DNA from: JAOUGY01 sp050329955
GTDB taxonomy: Bacteria; Actinomycetota; Acidimicrobiia; Spongiisociales; ZC4RG35
Direction of reading: 5' to 3'
DNA: 37,296 nt
Assembly (NCBI GenBank): GCA_050329955.1
Contig: JBHJOH010000257.1
Coordinates: 1-37,296, forward strand
Below are positions 7,768 through 15,679 of the stretch, piece after piece; within the stretch, counting starts at the first letter, position 1; each line of letters opens with the position of its first letter. Both the position numbers and the translations under genes were made by a program. A model generated the notes under the pieces. The model had not been told where the DNA came from, did no database searches, and saw nothing but the letters and a program-made list of their open reading frames with translations.

Positions 7768-10320
7768 GCCCATGGAACCGAGCGATCGCTCGGTTGGTGG
7801 TGCGTCCCGGGTGGGTGGACGGTCGGCCTGGTGACGGTCGGCCTGGTGACGGTCGTCGTAGGAGACGAGGAGGTTCGCTCCCAGCAGTGAGATGGCGAGC
7901 GCTCCACCGAGGGCCACCAGGCCGGCCGCGTCGAGCATCTCGAGGCCCAGGATGACTCTCAGCGGTGGCAGCACCAGGGTGAGCACCTGGAGCACGACAC
8001 TCGCTGCGACGATCCAGTTCAGGATCCGGTTCCGAGCGGGCCGGGATCCGGTGTGGCGGGACGGGTACACGAATGCCAACTGGGCGAGCGATTCGTAGAG
8101 GAACACCACTGTCAGGGTCTGACCGGCCGTGTAGCCGGCACCTGTCATACCGAAGAAGAGCGCGATGCCGAGCACTGCCTTGAGGATCCCGGAACCGAAG
8201 ATGAACCGAACCGAGCTGCGGTCCAACAGCGGCGCCGTCGGCGAGCGCGGTGCCCGGGACATGACTCCGGGGTTCCGGTCGAGTCCCAGTGCGAGCGCCG
8301 GTGGGCCGTCGGCGATCACATTGATCCACAGGAGTTGTGCGGCCGTGAGTGGTATGAGCAGGTTGCCCAGGCCATCGCGCAGGTCGAAGACGGCCGCACC
8401 GATGACACCGACCGCCACCAGCAGCACCAGCGCCACGTTGGTCGAGAACAGGAAGCGAAGGAACTTCGTGATGTTGTCGTAGATCCCCCTGCCCTCCTCG
8501 ACAGCCGCCACGATGGTGGCGAAGTTGTCGTCGAGAAGAACCAGATCGGCGACCTCGCGGGTCACATCACTGCCTCGCCGGCCCATGGCGACACCCACGT
8601 CGGAGCGCTTGAGGGCCGGGGCATCGTTGACGCCGTCTCCGGTCATCGCCACGATCTCGCCCCGGTTCTTCAAGGCATTGACCAACGCCAGTTTGTGCTC
8701 GGGGTTGACCCGGGCGAACACGCTCACGCGGTCCACCACCTCTGAGATGGCGCCTTCGTCCATGGCGTCGAGCTCGGCGCCGGTCACGGCGCAGTCCGCC
8801 GGGATGCCGAGCTGCGATGCGATCGCCTGGGCGGTGGCTGGATGATCTCCGGTGATCATCAGAACCCGGATACCGGCCGACTGCGTCGCCGCCACCGCCG
8901 CCGGCACCTCGGCGCGCGGCGGATCCCACAGCGACACTGCGCCCAGCCAGGTCACATCGTCCTCCTGCTCGCCAGGTGACCAGGCGAGGCCGAGCACCCG
9001 GTATCCCGCCGCCGCCGCCGCCTCGACCCTTTCCCCCCAGTCGGCACGGGCGCCGGCGTCGAGATCGCTCCGTTCCAGCAGCACCTCAGCGGCCCCTTTG
9101 AGGTAGGACACCGGAGCGTCGTCCTCGGTTACCGTGACACGCATGAACCGCCATGCGGAATCGAAGGACCGTATCGAGATCCGGGGGTGGTCGATGCGGG
9201 TGGCGACCGGGTCGACGCCCTGCTCGGCGGCATAGCGGTAGAGGCCGATCTCCAGCGGGTCTCCGGTGGCGCCATCGGGCTCGGCATCGGCCGCCAACAC
9301 CATCGCTCTCATGGCCCGAACCCGATCAGGAGAGTCCAAACCGTGCACGGTCATCGTGTTCTCGGTGAGCGTTCCGGTCTTGTCGGTGGCGATGACCGTG
9401 ACCGAACCCAGCGCCTCGACGGCCGACAGCTTCCGGACCACGGCCTTGCGGGCGGACATGCGCTCGGTCCCAAGGGCGAGCGTGAGTGTGAGCACCGCCG
9501 GAAGGCCCTCCGGAACCGCTGCCACCGCCACGGCGACCGCGAACAGGAGCATTTCGCTGAAATGGTCGAGTCCCTCGACCCCGATGCCCACAACCGCCAG
9601 CACGACCGCGATCGCCGCCACCCAGCGGGCGATCCGGTGGCCGAGATGCTCGAGTCGACGCTCCAGGGGAGTGCGTTCTGTCTCGACCGAGCTGAGCATG
9701 GTGGCGATCCTGCCCATGGCGGAGGCAGGACCGGTGGCGGTGACGGTGAGCCATCCCAAGCCTCGCACTGCCAGTGTGCCCGACATCACCTCGTCGCCGA
9801 GGGCCTTGTCGACGGGAACCGACTCCCCCGTCAGCAATGACTCGTCCACCAGGATCCCCTCCTCGGCGATGAGTGAGCCATCGGCGGGGATGCGGTCCCC
9901 GGCCTCCACCCGCACCACATCGCCCGGCACCAGGGATGCGGCCTCGATGCGGTCGAGTGCGCCGTCGCGCAGCGCCCACACCTGCGGTGCCGCCAGCTCG
10001 CGGAGGCGTGCCAGGGCGTCCTCGGCCCGGTACTCCTGCCACACGCCCATTCCGGTGTTCAGCAGCAGGATGACGGCGATGGCGATCGACTCGAAGGGCC
10101 AGCCCTCGGCGCCCTCGATCACCCACACCACCAGGTCGAAGATGAGAGCGAAGATGAGGATGTAGATGATCGAGCTGCGCAACTGCTTGAGCACCCGCCG
10201 CCACCACGGCAGGGGCGGGGCGTCGGGCAGCGCGTTGGGCCCATGCTCCGCCAGGCGCGCCGCAGCCTCGGCGGAGGTCAGGCCCCGGAGCGGGTCCGTC
10301 GTGGCAAGGTCGAGATTCAA
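7765..10320 (-). CDS. P2-type cation-transporting ATPase
   Basis: The 851-residue membrane pump has an N-terminal cation-ATPase domain (LRGLTSAEAAARLAEHGPNA), the actuator motif LTGES near residue 165, phosphorylation site DKTGTLT with D313, and the hinge MTGDGVNDAP. PEGLP near residue 270 (M4) and NVIADG in M6 are of the Ca2+/P2A class. In M5, TNVAL lacks the acidic residue of one SERCA calcium site, so a single transport site is likely. A TTG at 10320 is chosen as the start: it follows AGGAGGA and begins just before the conserved N-terminal domain. The alternative frame extension upstream runs into the amine-oxidase gene with Arg-rich, non-homologous sequence. The C-terminal tail is unusual: a 15-bp tandem duplication (7821-7850) encodes HQADR twice, and the last codons are shared with the duplicated operator. 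Confidence 0.85.
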   Translation of the reverse strand: MNLDLATTDPLRGLTSAEAAARLAEHGPNALPDAPPLPWWRRVLKQLRSSIIYILIFALIFDLVVWVIEGAEGWPFESIAIAVILLLNTGMGVWQEYRAEDALARLRELAAPQVWALRDGALDRIEAASLVPGDVVRVEAGDRIPADGSLIAEEGILVDESLLTGESVPVDKALGDEVMSGTLAVRGLGWLTVTATGPASAMGRIATMLSSVETERTPLERRLEHLGHRIARWVAAIAVVLAVVGIGVEGLDHFSEMLLFAVAVAVAAVPEGLPAVLTLTLALGTERMSARKAVVRKLSAVEALGSVTVIATDKTGTLTENTMTVHGLDSPDRVRAMRAMVLAADAEPDGATGDPLEIGLYRYAAEQGVDPVATRIDHPRISIRSFDSAWRFMRVTVTEDDAPVSYLKGAAEVLLERSDLDAGARADWGERVEAAAAAGYRVLGLAWSPGEQEDDVTWLGAVSLWDPPRAEVPAAVAATQSAGIRVLMITGDHPATAQAIASQLGIPADCAVTGAELDAMDEGAISEVVDRVSVFARVNPEHKLALVNALKNRGEIVAMTGDGVNDAPALKRSDVGVAMGRRGSDVTREVADLVLLDDNFATIVAAVEEGRGIYDNITKFLRFLFSTNVALVLLVAVGVIGAAVFDLRDGLGNLLIPLTAAQLLWINVIADGPPALALGLDRNPGVMSRAPRSPTAPLLDRSSVRFIFGSGILKAVLGIALFFGMTGAGYTAGQTLTVVFLYESLAQLAFVYPSRHTGSRPARNRILNWIVAASVVLQVLTLVLPPLRVILGLEMLDAAGLVALGGALAISLLGANLLVSYDDRHQADRHQADRPPTRDAPPTERSLGSMG
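7776..7795. promoter_or_regulatory. Second copy of the palindromic operator (20-bp perfect palindrome)
   Basis: AACCGAGCGATCGCTCGGTT is perfectly self-complementary and contains the same 18-bp core as 6115-6132, while the outer bases differ. It lies inside the last codons of the ATPase gene (residues TERSLG) and upstream of the remnant promoter. Exact conservation of the core amid diverged flanks argues for a protein-binding site. Confidence 0.6.
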
Positions 10321-10490
10321 AGCTCCTCCTGTGGTCGTAGCTCGGGCTCCGCTCGGCTTCCGGAGTGTGAGCCATGTGAACCATACGTTGTCGCGATCGG
10401 ACCCAGGTTTCGAGCCCGTTACGAGGCGCTCAATCGCCCGGGTGATCCGCGGGACGCGCGGTTGGCGGACAACTCGGCTCCAGCCTTCGA

Positions 10491-11684
10491 TCAGAGCCCG
10501 GTGACGCGGGCCGCCGCTTCCCGGCCCGCAACGATGGCCCCCTCGATGAAGCCGGGATACGACGAGGCCAGCTCGGTGGAGGCGAACGTCACCCCCGGCG
10601 CCCCTTCCCGGATCCGCCCGATGACGGCGTGGGGGTCGGCGTCGGCGACGATGGCGCAGTAGCCGCCACCGCCCAGCTCGTCGGGAGGCCAGTCCTGTTC
10701 CACGTACGAGATCGGGTCGAGGGCGGCGGGGCCGAGGCCGGCGGCGACGTGGCCGAGGATGAAACGGCGGCGTTCGTCGTCGGGGAGTGCTCGGACCGCG
10801 ACAGTCAGCGGTCCACCGAGGAACACCACCAGGGCGGGGTCGTCCACCGCCATCGATGTGATCCACATGCCGGCGGGGTCGGCGAAGATGCAGGCGTCAC
10901 CGCTCCACATCGGCCGGCGGTACCTCAGCAGCACCTTCATCACGTCGCCGGGCCGAAACGAGGAACACGCCTCCAGCAGATCCGGTTCGAGAGCCGGGGC
11001 GATCGCCAGCCCCGACACCACCTGTGGTGGGACGGCCAGCACAACGTGGCGGGCATCGACCGGGCCGGTTGAGGTGGACAGGCGCACCCCTTCTGCCCGG
11101 CGTTCGGCCGCTCCGACCGCCGCACCGAGCCGCACCGGCCGGCTCAGGTGGGCCGCCATCCGCTCGGCGAGGGCATGCATCGACTCGGCGACGAAGTACT
11201 GCAGCTCCTCGCCCTCGATCTCGCTCAGCTCGTGCATCGCCTTGACGAACCGGGCAGGGACGAGATTTGGGTCCTGGCACCACACGACCTGAATCGACGA
11301 CCACACCGCCGCCCGTTCCGCCTCGGGCAGTCGGCGCAGCACGTCGCCCATCGAGCCCGGCCCGCCCGCCGACGACACCTGGTCGAAGAGTTCACCGACG
11401 CGGTCGACGTCGCCGGTGGGGTGAACCCTGGATTCGTCCGGCCGCTCGGGGGCGACGAGGGTGAGCCCGTGGTGGCGGATCAGGTCGAGCACGTTGGTCA
11501 TGTCGTCGGTCACCCACTGCCCGCCGACGTCCACATTTACCCCGGTCTGGTCGCGCTGCGACGCCACCTTGCCACCGACCCGTTCACGCGCCTCGATCAC
11601 CTCCACGGTCGCTCCGGCCGCTTCCAGGGTGGTGGCGGCGGCGAGGCCTGAGAACCCGGCTCCGACGATGGCGACGTCGATCAC
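10491..11684 (-). CDS. FAD-dependent amine oxidase (monoamine oxidase family)
   Basis: The 397-residue flavoprotein starts with the Rossmann motif VAIVGAGFSGLAAATTLEAA followed by the 'E-R-GGK' motif (IEARERVGGK), typical of the amine-oxidase superfamily. The C-terminus has the matching FAD segment SSYPGFIEGAIVAGREAAA. It would oxidise an amine to an imine/aldehyde with O2, substrate unknown. At 397 residues it is somewhat shorter than most monoamine oxidases (about 450). Its ATG overlaps the stop of the HD-domain oxygenase by 4 bases, so the two are translated as a pair and may act on successive intermediates of one substrate. Other flavin desaturases share the same fold and cannot be excluded. 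Confidence 0.8.
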   Translation of the reverse strand: MIDVAIVGAGFSGLAAATTLEAAGATVEVIEARERVGGKVASQRDQTGVNVDVGGQWVTDDMTNVLDLIRHHGLTLVAPERPDESRVHPTGDVDRVGELFDQVSSAGGPGSMGDVLRRLPEAERAAVWSSIQVVWCQDPNLVPARFVKAMHELSEIEGEELQYFVAESMHALAERMAAHLSRPVRLGAAVGAAERRAEGVRLSTSTGPVDARHVVLAVPPQVVSGLAIAPALEPDLLEACSSFRPGDVMKVLLRYRRPMWSGDACIFADPAGMWITSMAVDDPALVVFLGGPLTVAVRALPDDERRRFILGHVAAGLGPAALDPISYVEQDWPPDELGGGGYCAIVADADPHAVIGRIREGAPGVTFASTELASSYPGFIEGAIVAGREAAARVTGL

Positions 11685-12235
11685 CAGCCCATCCTCGGTT
11701 GGGCGAACACCCTCCGCACCATCGGCTCGAAGAAGGCGAGTGGCTCGGAGGGATGGTCGGGGTCGAACGACTCCTGGTCGTACAGCTCACAGAACCGGGC
11801 GGCGTCGTCGAACCACTCATGGTCCCGATAGGCGTCCCGGGCGTGGCGATCGCCGCCGGTGAGGTGGGCGTAGTAGTACATCTGGAAGACGCCGTGGTGC
11901 CGGATGATCCAGTGCATGCGGTCCGACACGTAGGGGCGCAGTACCGCTGCCGCCATCTCCGAGTGGGCATGGGGGGCGAGCAGATCGCCGATGTCGTGGA
12001 ACAGGGCGGCCATCACGTACTCGTCGTCCTCGCCATTGCGATGGGCTCGGGTAGCTGCCTGCAGGCAGTGGTCGAGCCGGCTCAGCCGGTACCCGGAGAG
12101 CGAGTCGTCGAGCAGACGGAGATGGGCCAGCAACCTGTCGGGGAGTGCCTCGGCGAAGCGCTCCTCCAATACCTCCAGGAAGGCGTACTCCTCGGCGGTT
12201 CCGTCTGCCATGCGGGTGAACGAGACCGACTTCAT
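11681..12235 (-). CDS. HD-domain protein, probable PhnZ/MIOX-like diiron oxygenase
   Basis: This 184-residue protein has a good ribosome-binding site (GAGGAGAGGA) before the ATG at 12235. The metal-ligand pattern reads DHCLQAA (H56), LFHDIGDLL (H80, D81), HAHSE (H89/H91), IIRHHGVFQMYY (H113/H114) and LYDQES (D153). The stretch around H56 ('lsrlDHcLQaA') followed by 'aALfHDIG' resembles PhnZ, the mixed-valent diiron oxygenase that cleaves 2-amino-1-hydroxyethylphosphonate, rather than HD phosphohydrolases. PhnZ is normally partnered by the dioxygenase PhnY. Here the partner is an FAD amine oxidase, so the substrate may differ. The oxygenase call rests on motif resemblance; a phosphohydrolase role is the alternative. 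Confidence 0.65.
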   Translation of the reverse strand: MKSVSFTRMADGTAEEYAFLEVLEERFAEALPDRLLAHLRLLDDSLSGYRLSRLDHCLQAATRAHRNGEDDEYVMAALFHDIGDLLAPHAHSEMAAAVLRPYVSDRMHWIIRHHGVFQMYYYAHLTGGDRHARDAYRDHEWFDDAARFCELYDQESFDPDHPSEPLAFFEPMVRRVFAQPRMGW

Positions 12236-12296
12236 CGTGATCCTCTCCTCACAACCGGCGGTGTGATAGTCGACGACCGATACCGGATCCCTGGGC

Positions 12297-12746
12297 TCAG
12301 AAGTACAGGCGGGTGACGGTTTCGGCGACGGCCGCCGGTTTGGGTTCGCCCTCGATCTCGATCGTCACCGTCCGCCGCACCTGGATACCCCCGGCCACCT
12401 CTTCCACCCCGGCCAAGGACACCACCGCCCGGATCCTCGAGTCAACCCGCACCGGCGCCGGGAAGCGAAGCCGGTCGAGGCCGTAGTTCACGGCCATCCG
12501 GGGCGTGGTGTCGAGCGGCAACGGGATCTGGGCGCCGAGCGGCACCAGCAGCGACATGGTCAGATACCCCTGGGCGATGGTGGCACCGAAGGGTCCGGTC
12601 GCGGCCCGTTCCGGGTCGATGTGGATCCACTGAGGGTCGTCGGTGGCCTCGGTGAACAGGTTGATCCGATCCTGGGTGATCGTCATCCATTCCGACGTTC
12701 CCAGTTCCGTCCCGACGAGGGGCGCCAGCCGTTCGAGAGGAGTCAT
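12297..12746 (-). CDS. MaoC-like (R)-enoyl-CoA hydratase
   Basis: The 149-residue hot-dog-fold protein carries the MaoC hydratase signature TDDPQWIHIDPERAA, with D37 and H42 as the expected catalytic pair, followed by GPFGATIAQGYLTMSL. It should add water to a 2-enoyl-CoA to give a 3-hydroxyacyl-CoA. It begins 10 bases after the dehydrogenase/serine-kinase fusion and sits in the same direction as an SDR pair, a CoA-transferase and a thiolase, so a CoA-ester degradation or conversion route is plausible. The single-domain length matches bacterial MaoC proteins. Confidence 0.82.
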   Translation of the reverse strand: MTPLERLAPLVGTELGTSEWMTITQDRINLFTEATDDPQWIHIDPERAATGPFGATIAQGYLTMSLLVPLGAQIPLPLDTTPRMAVNYGLDRLRFPAPVRVDSRIRAVVSLAGVEEVAGGIQVRRTVTIEIEGEPKPAAVAETVTRLYF

Positions 12747-12756
12747 GGTCGGGACG

Positions 12757-14499
12757 CTACTCGTCGAGCAGGTAGACCGGCTCCCGGTAGTACCTGATCT
12801 TGCCGCGGCGTTCCTTGTCGGTCAGGTAGTCCTGCAACCACCGGTTCTTCTCTTCCAGGGAGCGGTCGTCGCCGAGCATCTCGAGGGGGATGTCGAGGCG
12901 CAGCACCCGGCCCGGGATCAGGAACCGTGTGACGCCGGCCGGGAGCAGCCGTCCCGATCCGGCGGCCAGCAGCACCTGCTCGACCGTGAATTGCGGATAC
13001 TCCACCAGGGCGACCATGTCGGGGTACCAGCCGGCCAGGGTGCGCACGTTGCGTTCCAGGTTGCGCGAGACGGTGGCGGCATCGATGTAGGCCTGGGCGA
13101 CCGCCGCCAGGGTGTCGAAACGATTGGCGCCATGCTCGGCGTGGATGACGAAGGCGCGGCCGTCGACGGTGGTCACCGAGCACAGTCCCCCGTACTCGAT
13201 GGCCCGCATTGCGGCGTCGGTGGCATCCACTGGCTCCAACGTCGTGTGGGTGACGGCGTCGAGGACGCCGATCAGGTCGTCGGGGTCGACGGCTCGCACC
13301 ACGTGATGCCACGTCTCCAGGCCGAGGCCCTGGTCGATGGCGACATCCTGAACCACCGTGTGGCGGTATCCGAGCTGACGGAGGGCGTCGGATCGGGTGG
13401 CGCCGTCGAGCACCACGTAACGGTCGTCGACCCGGGCCACCAGTGGAGGGTTGCGCAGCACACCCTCGTTGCGGACCTGCTCGGCCAGCCGACCGGAACG
13501 CTTGTGATCGACCGCCTCGTGGGGGAGGACCTGGTCTACCTCTACGAAACGGAGCGGCAGTACCTCCACCGGTTCCGGTTCGATGAGGACCGCCAGGATC
13601 TTGCCGGCCACGTCGACGGCGGCCGTCACCTGGGCGTCTTCGGTGCTGGCCCCGATGTGGGGGGTGGCGATGACCCGCGGGTGCGAGGCGAGTGGGTTGT
13701 CGACGGCCGGCTCCACTGCGAACACGTCGAGACCGGCGCCGGCAATGGTCGACTCCTCGAGGGCGGCGAGCAGCGCCGCTTCGTCAACGACCGTACCGCG
13801 CGAGGTATTGATGAGCTGGGCGGTCGGCCTCATCGCCGCCAGCTCCGACGCCCCGATCAACCCCTCGGTGTCGGGGCGGGCCGGCACGTGCAGGGTGACG
13901 TAGTCGGATCGCTCCAGCAGGTGATAGAGGTCGACCGGCTCGACGTCGTGCTCCAGGTAGAGCTCGGGGGTGGGTCGGTGCTGGTTGGTGATCACCGTCA
14001 TCCCGAACGCCTTGGCACGGGTGGCGACCTCCTGTCCGATCCGGCCGAACCCGACGATGCCGAGGGTCTTGCCAGCCAGGCCGGTTCCCATCAGCTTCGA
14101 CTTCTCCCAGCGGCCGTCCTTCATGGCGGCGTCGGCCCGGGGAACGTTGCGGGCCAACGCCAGCATCAACCCCAGCGTCAACTCGGCCACCGCCACGCTG
14201 TTGGCGTCGGGACTGTTCACCACCTCGATGCCGGCGTCCACCGCCGCTGCCACGTCGATGGCGTCGAGCCCCGCCCCGGCGCGGGCCACCACCTTGAGGC
14301 GCCCTCCATGAGCGATGACCCGTGCGGTGATCCGGGTCGAGGAGCGGACGATCACGGCCTCGTAGTCGTCGATGATGGCCACCAGGCCGTCCTCGTCGAG
14401 ACCCGGACGCACGTCGACCTGACAGTGGCGGGCGAGCAGATCGATGCCGGCGTCGGCGATCGGGTCACACACCAGAACCCTGGGGCGATGCTCGTTCAC
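12757..14499 (-). CDS. Fusion: D-3-phosphoglycerate-dehydrogenase-like domain + SbnI/SerK-type (ParB fold) serine kinase domain
   Basis: The product has 580 residues; the GTG at 14499 overlaps the SDR stop (GTGA). Residues 1-310 are a D-2-hydroxyacid dehydrogenase of the phosphoglycerate-dehydrogenase type, with NAD motif VGFGRIG (149-155), NTSRGT with R234, VEPA with E263, and TPHIGAST with H281 forming the catalytic set. There is no ACT domain. Residues 318-580 match the whole of SbnI, the ParB/sulfiredoxin-fold free-serine kinase of staphyloferrin B synthesis: VDQVLPHE (H327, E328), VVLDGATR (D365, R369), AGVTRFLIPGR and a C-terminal YREPVYLLDE. Family knowledge says SbnI and archaeal SerK make O-phospho-L-serine from serine. 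One protein could therefore link serine phosphorylation with phosphoglycerate/phosphohydroxypyruvate chemistry. It lies inside a cluster of CoA-ester genes, which is unexpected. Confidence 0.85.
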   Translation of the reverse strand: MNEHRPRVLVCDPIADAGIDLLARHCQVDVRPGLDEDGLVAIIDDYEAVIVRSSTRITARVIAHGGRLKVVARAGAGLDAIDVAAAVDAGIEVVNSPDANSVAVAELTLGLMLALARNVPRADAAMKDGRWEKSKLMGTGLAGKTLGIVGFGRIGQEVATRAKAFGMTVITNQHRPTPELYLEHDVEPVDLYHLLERSDYVTLHVPARPDTEGLIGASELAAMRPTAQLINTSRGTVVDEAALLAALEESTIAGAGLDVFAVEPAVDNPLASHPRVIATPHIGASTEDAQVTAAVDVAGKILAVLIEPEPVEVLPLRFVEVDQVLPHEAVDHKRSGRLAEQVRNEGVLRNPPLVARVDDRYVVLDGATRSDALRQLGYRHTVVQDVAIDQGLGLETWHHVVRAVDPDDLIGVLDAVTHTTLEPVDATDAAMRAIEYGGLCSVTTVDGRAFVIHAEHGANRFDTLAAVAQAYIDAATVSRNLERNVRTLAGWYPDMVALVEYPQFTVEQVLLAAGSGRLLPAGVTRFLIPGRVLRLDIPLEMLGDDRSLEEKNRWLQDYLTDKERRGKIRYYREPVYLLDE

Positions 14500-15203
14500 G
14501 TGAAGCTCCTCCCCCCGCCGATGACGACGACCTGCCCGGTGATGTAGGACGACCGGTCCGACCCCAGGAACGCCACCAGCTCGGCGACCTCTGCGGGCGT
14601 GCCCATCCGATCGAGCGGGATGGCCGACACCATGCGGAGGCGGATCTCCTCGGGGATGCCCATCGACATCTCGGTCCCGATCAGGCCCGGTGCGATGGCG
14701 TTGACCCGAATCCCGGGAGCGAGCTCCAGGGCGAGGGCCCGGGTCATTCCCACCACCGCCCCTTTCGACATCGAGTAGTTGTACTGGCCGAAGTTGCCGA
14801 GATACGACCGAGAGGCCAGGTTGACGATGGCGGCACCGCGGTGCATGGCCGGGATGAGTGCCCTGGTCAGGCGGTAGGCGGCGCCCAGGTTCACTGATAT
14901 GACGGCGGCGAAGTCGGCGTCCGACAGGTTGACCAGCCGTGCGTCGCGGGTGATGCCGGCGTTGTTGACCAGCAGGGCCACGTCGTCCCCGGCAGCGGCG
15001 GCGACGGCGCCGATGCCGTCCTCGTCGGTGAGATCCACCTGCACGGCGACGGCCTCCACCCCGGCGGCCTCGAGGTCGAGGGCCGTCCCGGCGAGGTCGG
15101 GGGAGAGGTCCACCAGCACCAGCCGGTGCCCGTCCGCCCCGAGACGCTCGGCGATGGCCCGGCCGATCCCACGGGCGGCTCCGGTGACGACGGCGGTGCT
15201 CAT
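14496..15203 (-). CDS. Short-chain dehydrogenase/reductase (FabG-like)
   Basis: The 235-residue classical SDR has the cofactor motif TGAARGIGRAIAE (7-19), the NNAG motif (LLVNNAGITRD), catalytic Ser in NLASRS, and YSMSK with the active-site Tyr and Lys. The C-terminal YITGQVVVIGGGRSF is typical of 3-oxoacyl-ACP/CoA reductases. The start overlaps the stop of a degenerate SDR-like gene by 4 bases, and its stop overlaps the start of the dehydrogenase/serine-kinase fusion. It most likely interconverts 3-hydroxyacyl- and 3-oxoacyl-thioesters between the MaoC hydratase and the thiolase steps, possibly as the active half of a heteromer with its upstream neighbour. Confidence 0.85.
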   Translation of the reverse strand: MSTAVVTGAARGIGRAIAERLGADGHRLVLVDLSPDLAGTALDLEAAGVEAVAVQVDLTDEDGIGAVAAAAGDDVALLVNNAGITRDARLVNLSDADFAAVISVNLGAAYRLTRALIPAMHRGAAIVNLASRSYLGNFGQYNYSMSKGAVVGMTRALALELAPGIRVNAIAPGLIGTEMSMGIPEEIRLRMVSAIPLDRMGTPAEVAELVAFLGSDRSSYITGQVVVIGGGRSFT

Positions 15204-15622
15204 GCCAACGCCTTGCCGATGTGACCCGGGCCGAGATGGATGAGCTCACCGGTGGGACCGTCGCCCTCCGACACGACTCGCACCCACTTGGCGACCGTGG
15301 CCGGGTCGGTGTCGTCCTCCACCGCCAACACGTTGAACGGCACGCCCGCCTTGACCAGTTCGGCCGCAGCGGTCCGCGCCCCCGACAGGAGCCCGGTGGC
15401 GACCATCGCCCGCCCTGCACCCCGCCGGCCCAGCAGGTCGTCGTTGTGAACCACGTAGGTGACGGGTTCGCCCGCCTGGGCGGCGGCCCTGGACAGCACG
15501 AACGCTCTGGTCAGTTCGGCCTCGACGGCCGGCCAGGCATCGTCATGCAGGTCGGCCACGAACACGAGCCCGGGGCCGTCCTCGAAGTGGGGCTGCCACT
15601 CGACCGGTATACGCAGTGTCAT
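15200..15622 (-). CDS. Short degenerate SDR-like protein, probable non-catalytic partner of the following SDR
   Basis: This 140-residue protein has no clear annotation of its own. Its second half follows the SDR plan: a strand (VTYVVHN), a long helix (GRAMVATGLLSGARTAAAEL), a strand (GVPFNVLAVED), a short helix (PATVAKWVRVV) and a closing TGELIHLGPG. This parallels the 'asKaal-tralA-El--girvNai' and 'tGq-i-vdGG' segments of SDRs. The glycine-rich NAD motif and the YxxxK catalytic pair are absent. The 4-base overlap with a complete SDR gene suggests a heteromeric reductase with one dead subunit, as known for BbsCD. An unrelated small alpha/beta protein cannot be excluded. Confidence 0.55.
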   Translation of the reverse strand: MTLRIPVEWQPHFEDGPGLVFVADLHDDAWPAVEAELTRAFVLSRAAAQAGEPVTYVVHNDDLLGRRGAGRAMVATGLLSGARTAAAELVKAGVPFNVLAVEDDTDPATVAKWVRVVSEGDGPTGELIHLGPGHIGKALA

Positions 15623-15679
15623 GGACGCGGACGCTAGCCGACCGGAGCGCCGGTTGGCGGGCGCTGGCGATCCCGCCGA

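Larger units (their letters stand above)
7581..7797. repeat. Direct repeat, copy 2
   Basis: This is the counterpart of 5919-6134, in the same orientation. Its left end lies next to the terminator of the FG-GAP gene. Its right end runs into the 3' end of the ATPase gene, whose last codons overlap the operator. Confidence 0.85.

Noticed and set aside
10321..10866. N-terminal extension of the ATPase frame up to 10866
   Set aside because: The extra 182 residues are Arg/Pro-rich, overlap the amine-oxidase gene out of frame, and are not part of any P-type ATPase. The TTG at 10320 has a good ribosome-binding site.
14500..15420. Upstream extension of the dehydrogenase/serine-kinase frame
   Set aside because: The extension is Arg-rich and lies in another frame over the SDR gene; the GTG at 14499 begins exactly at the dehydrogenase domain.
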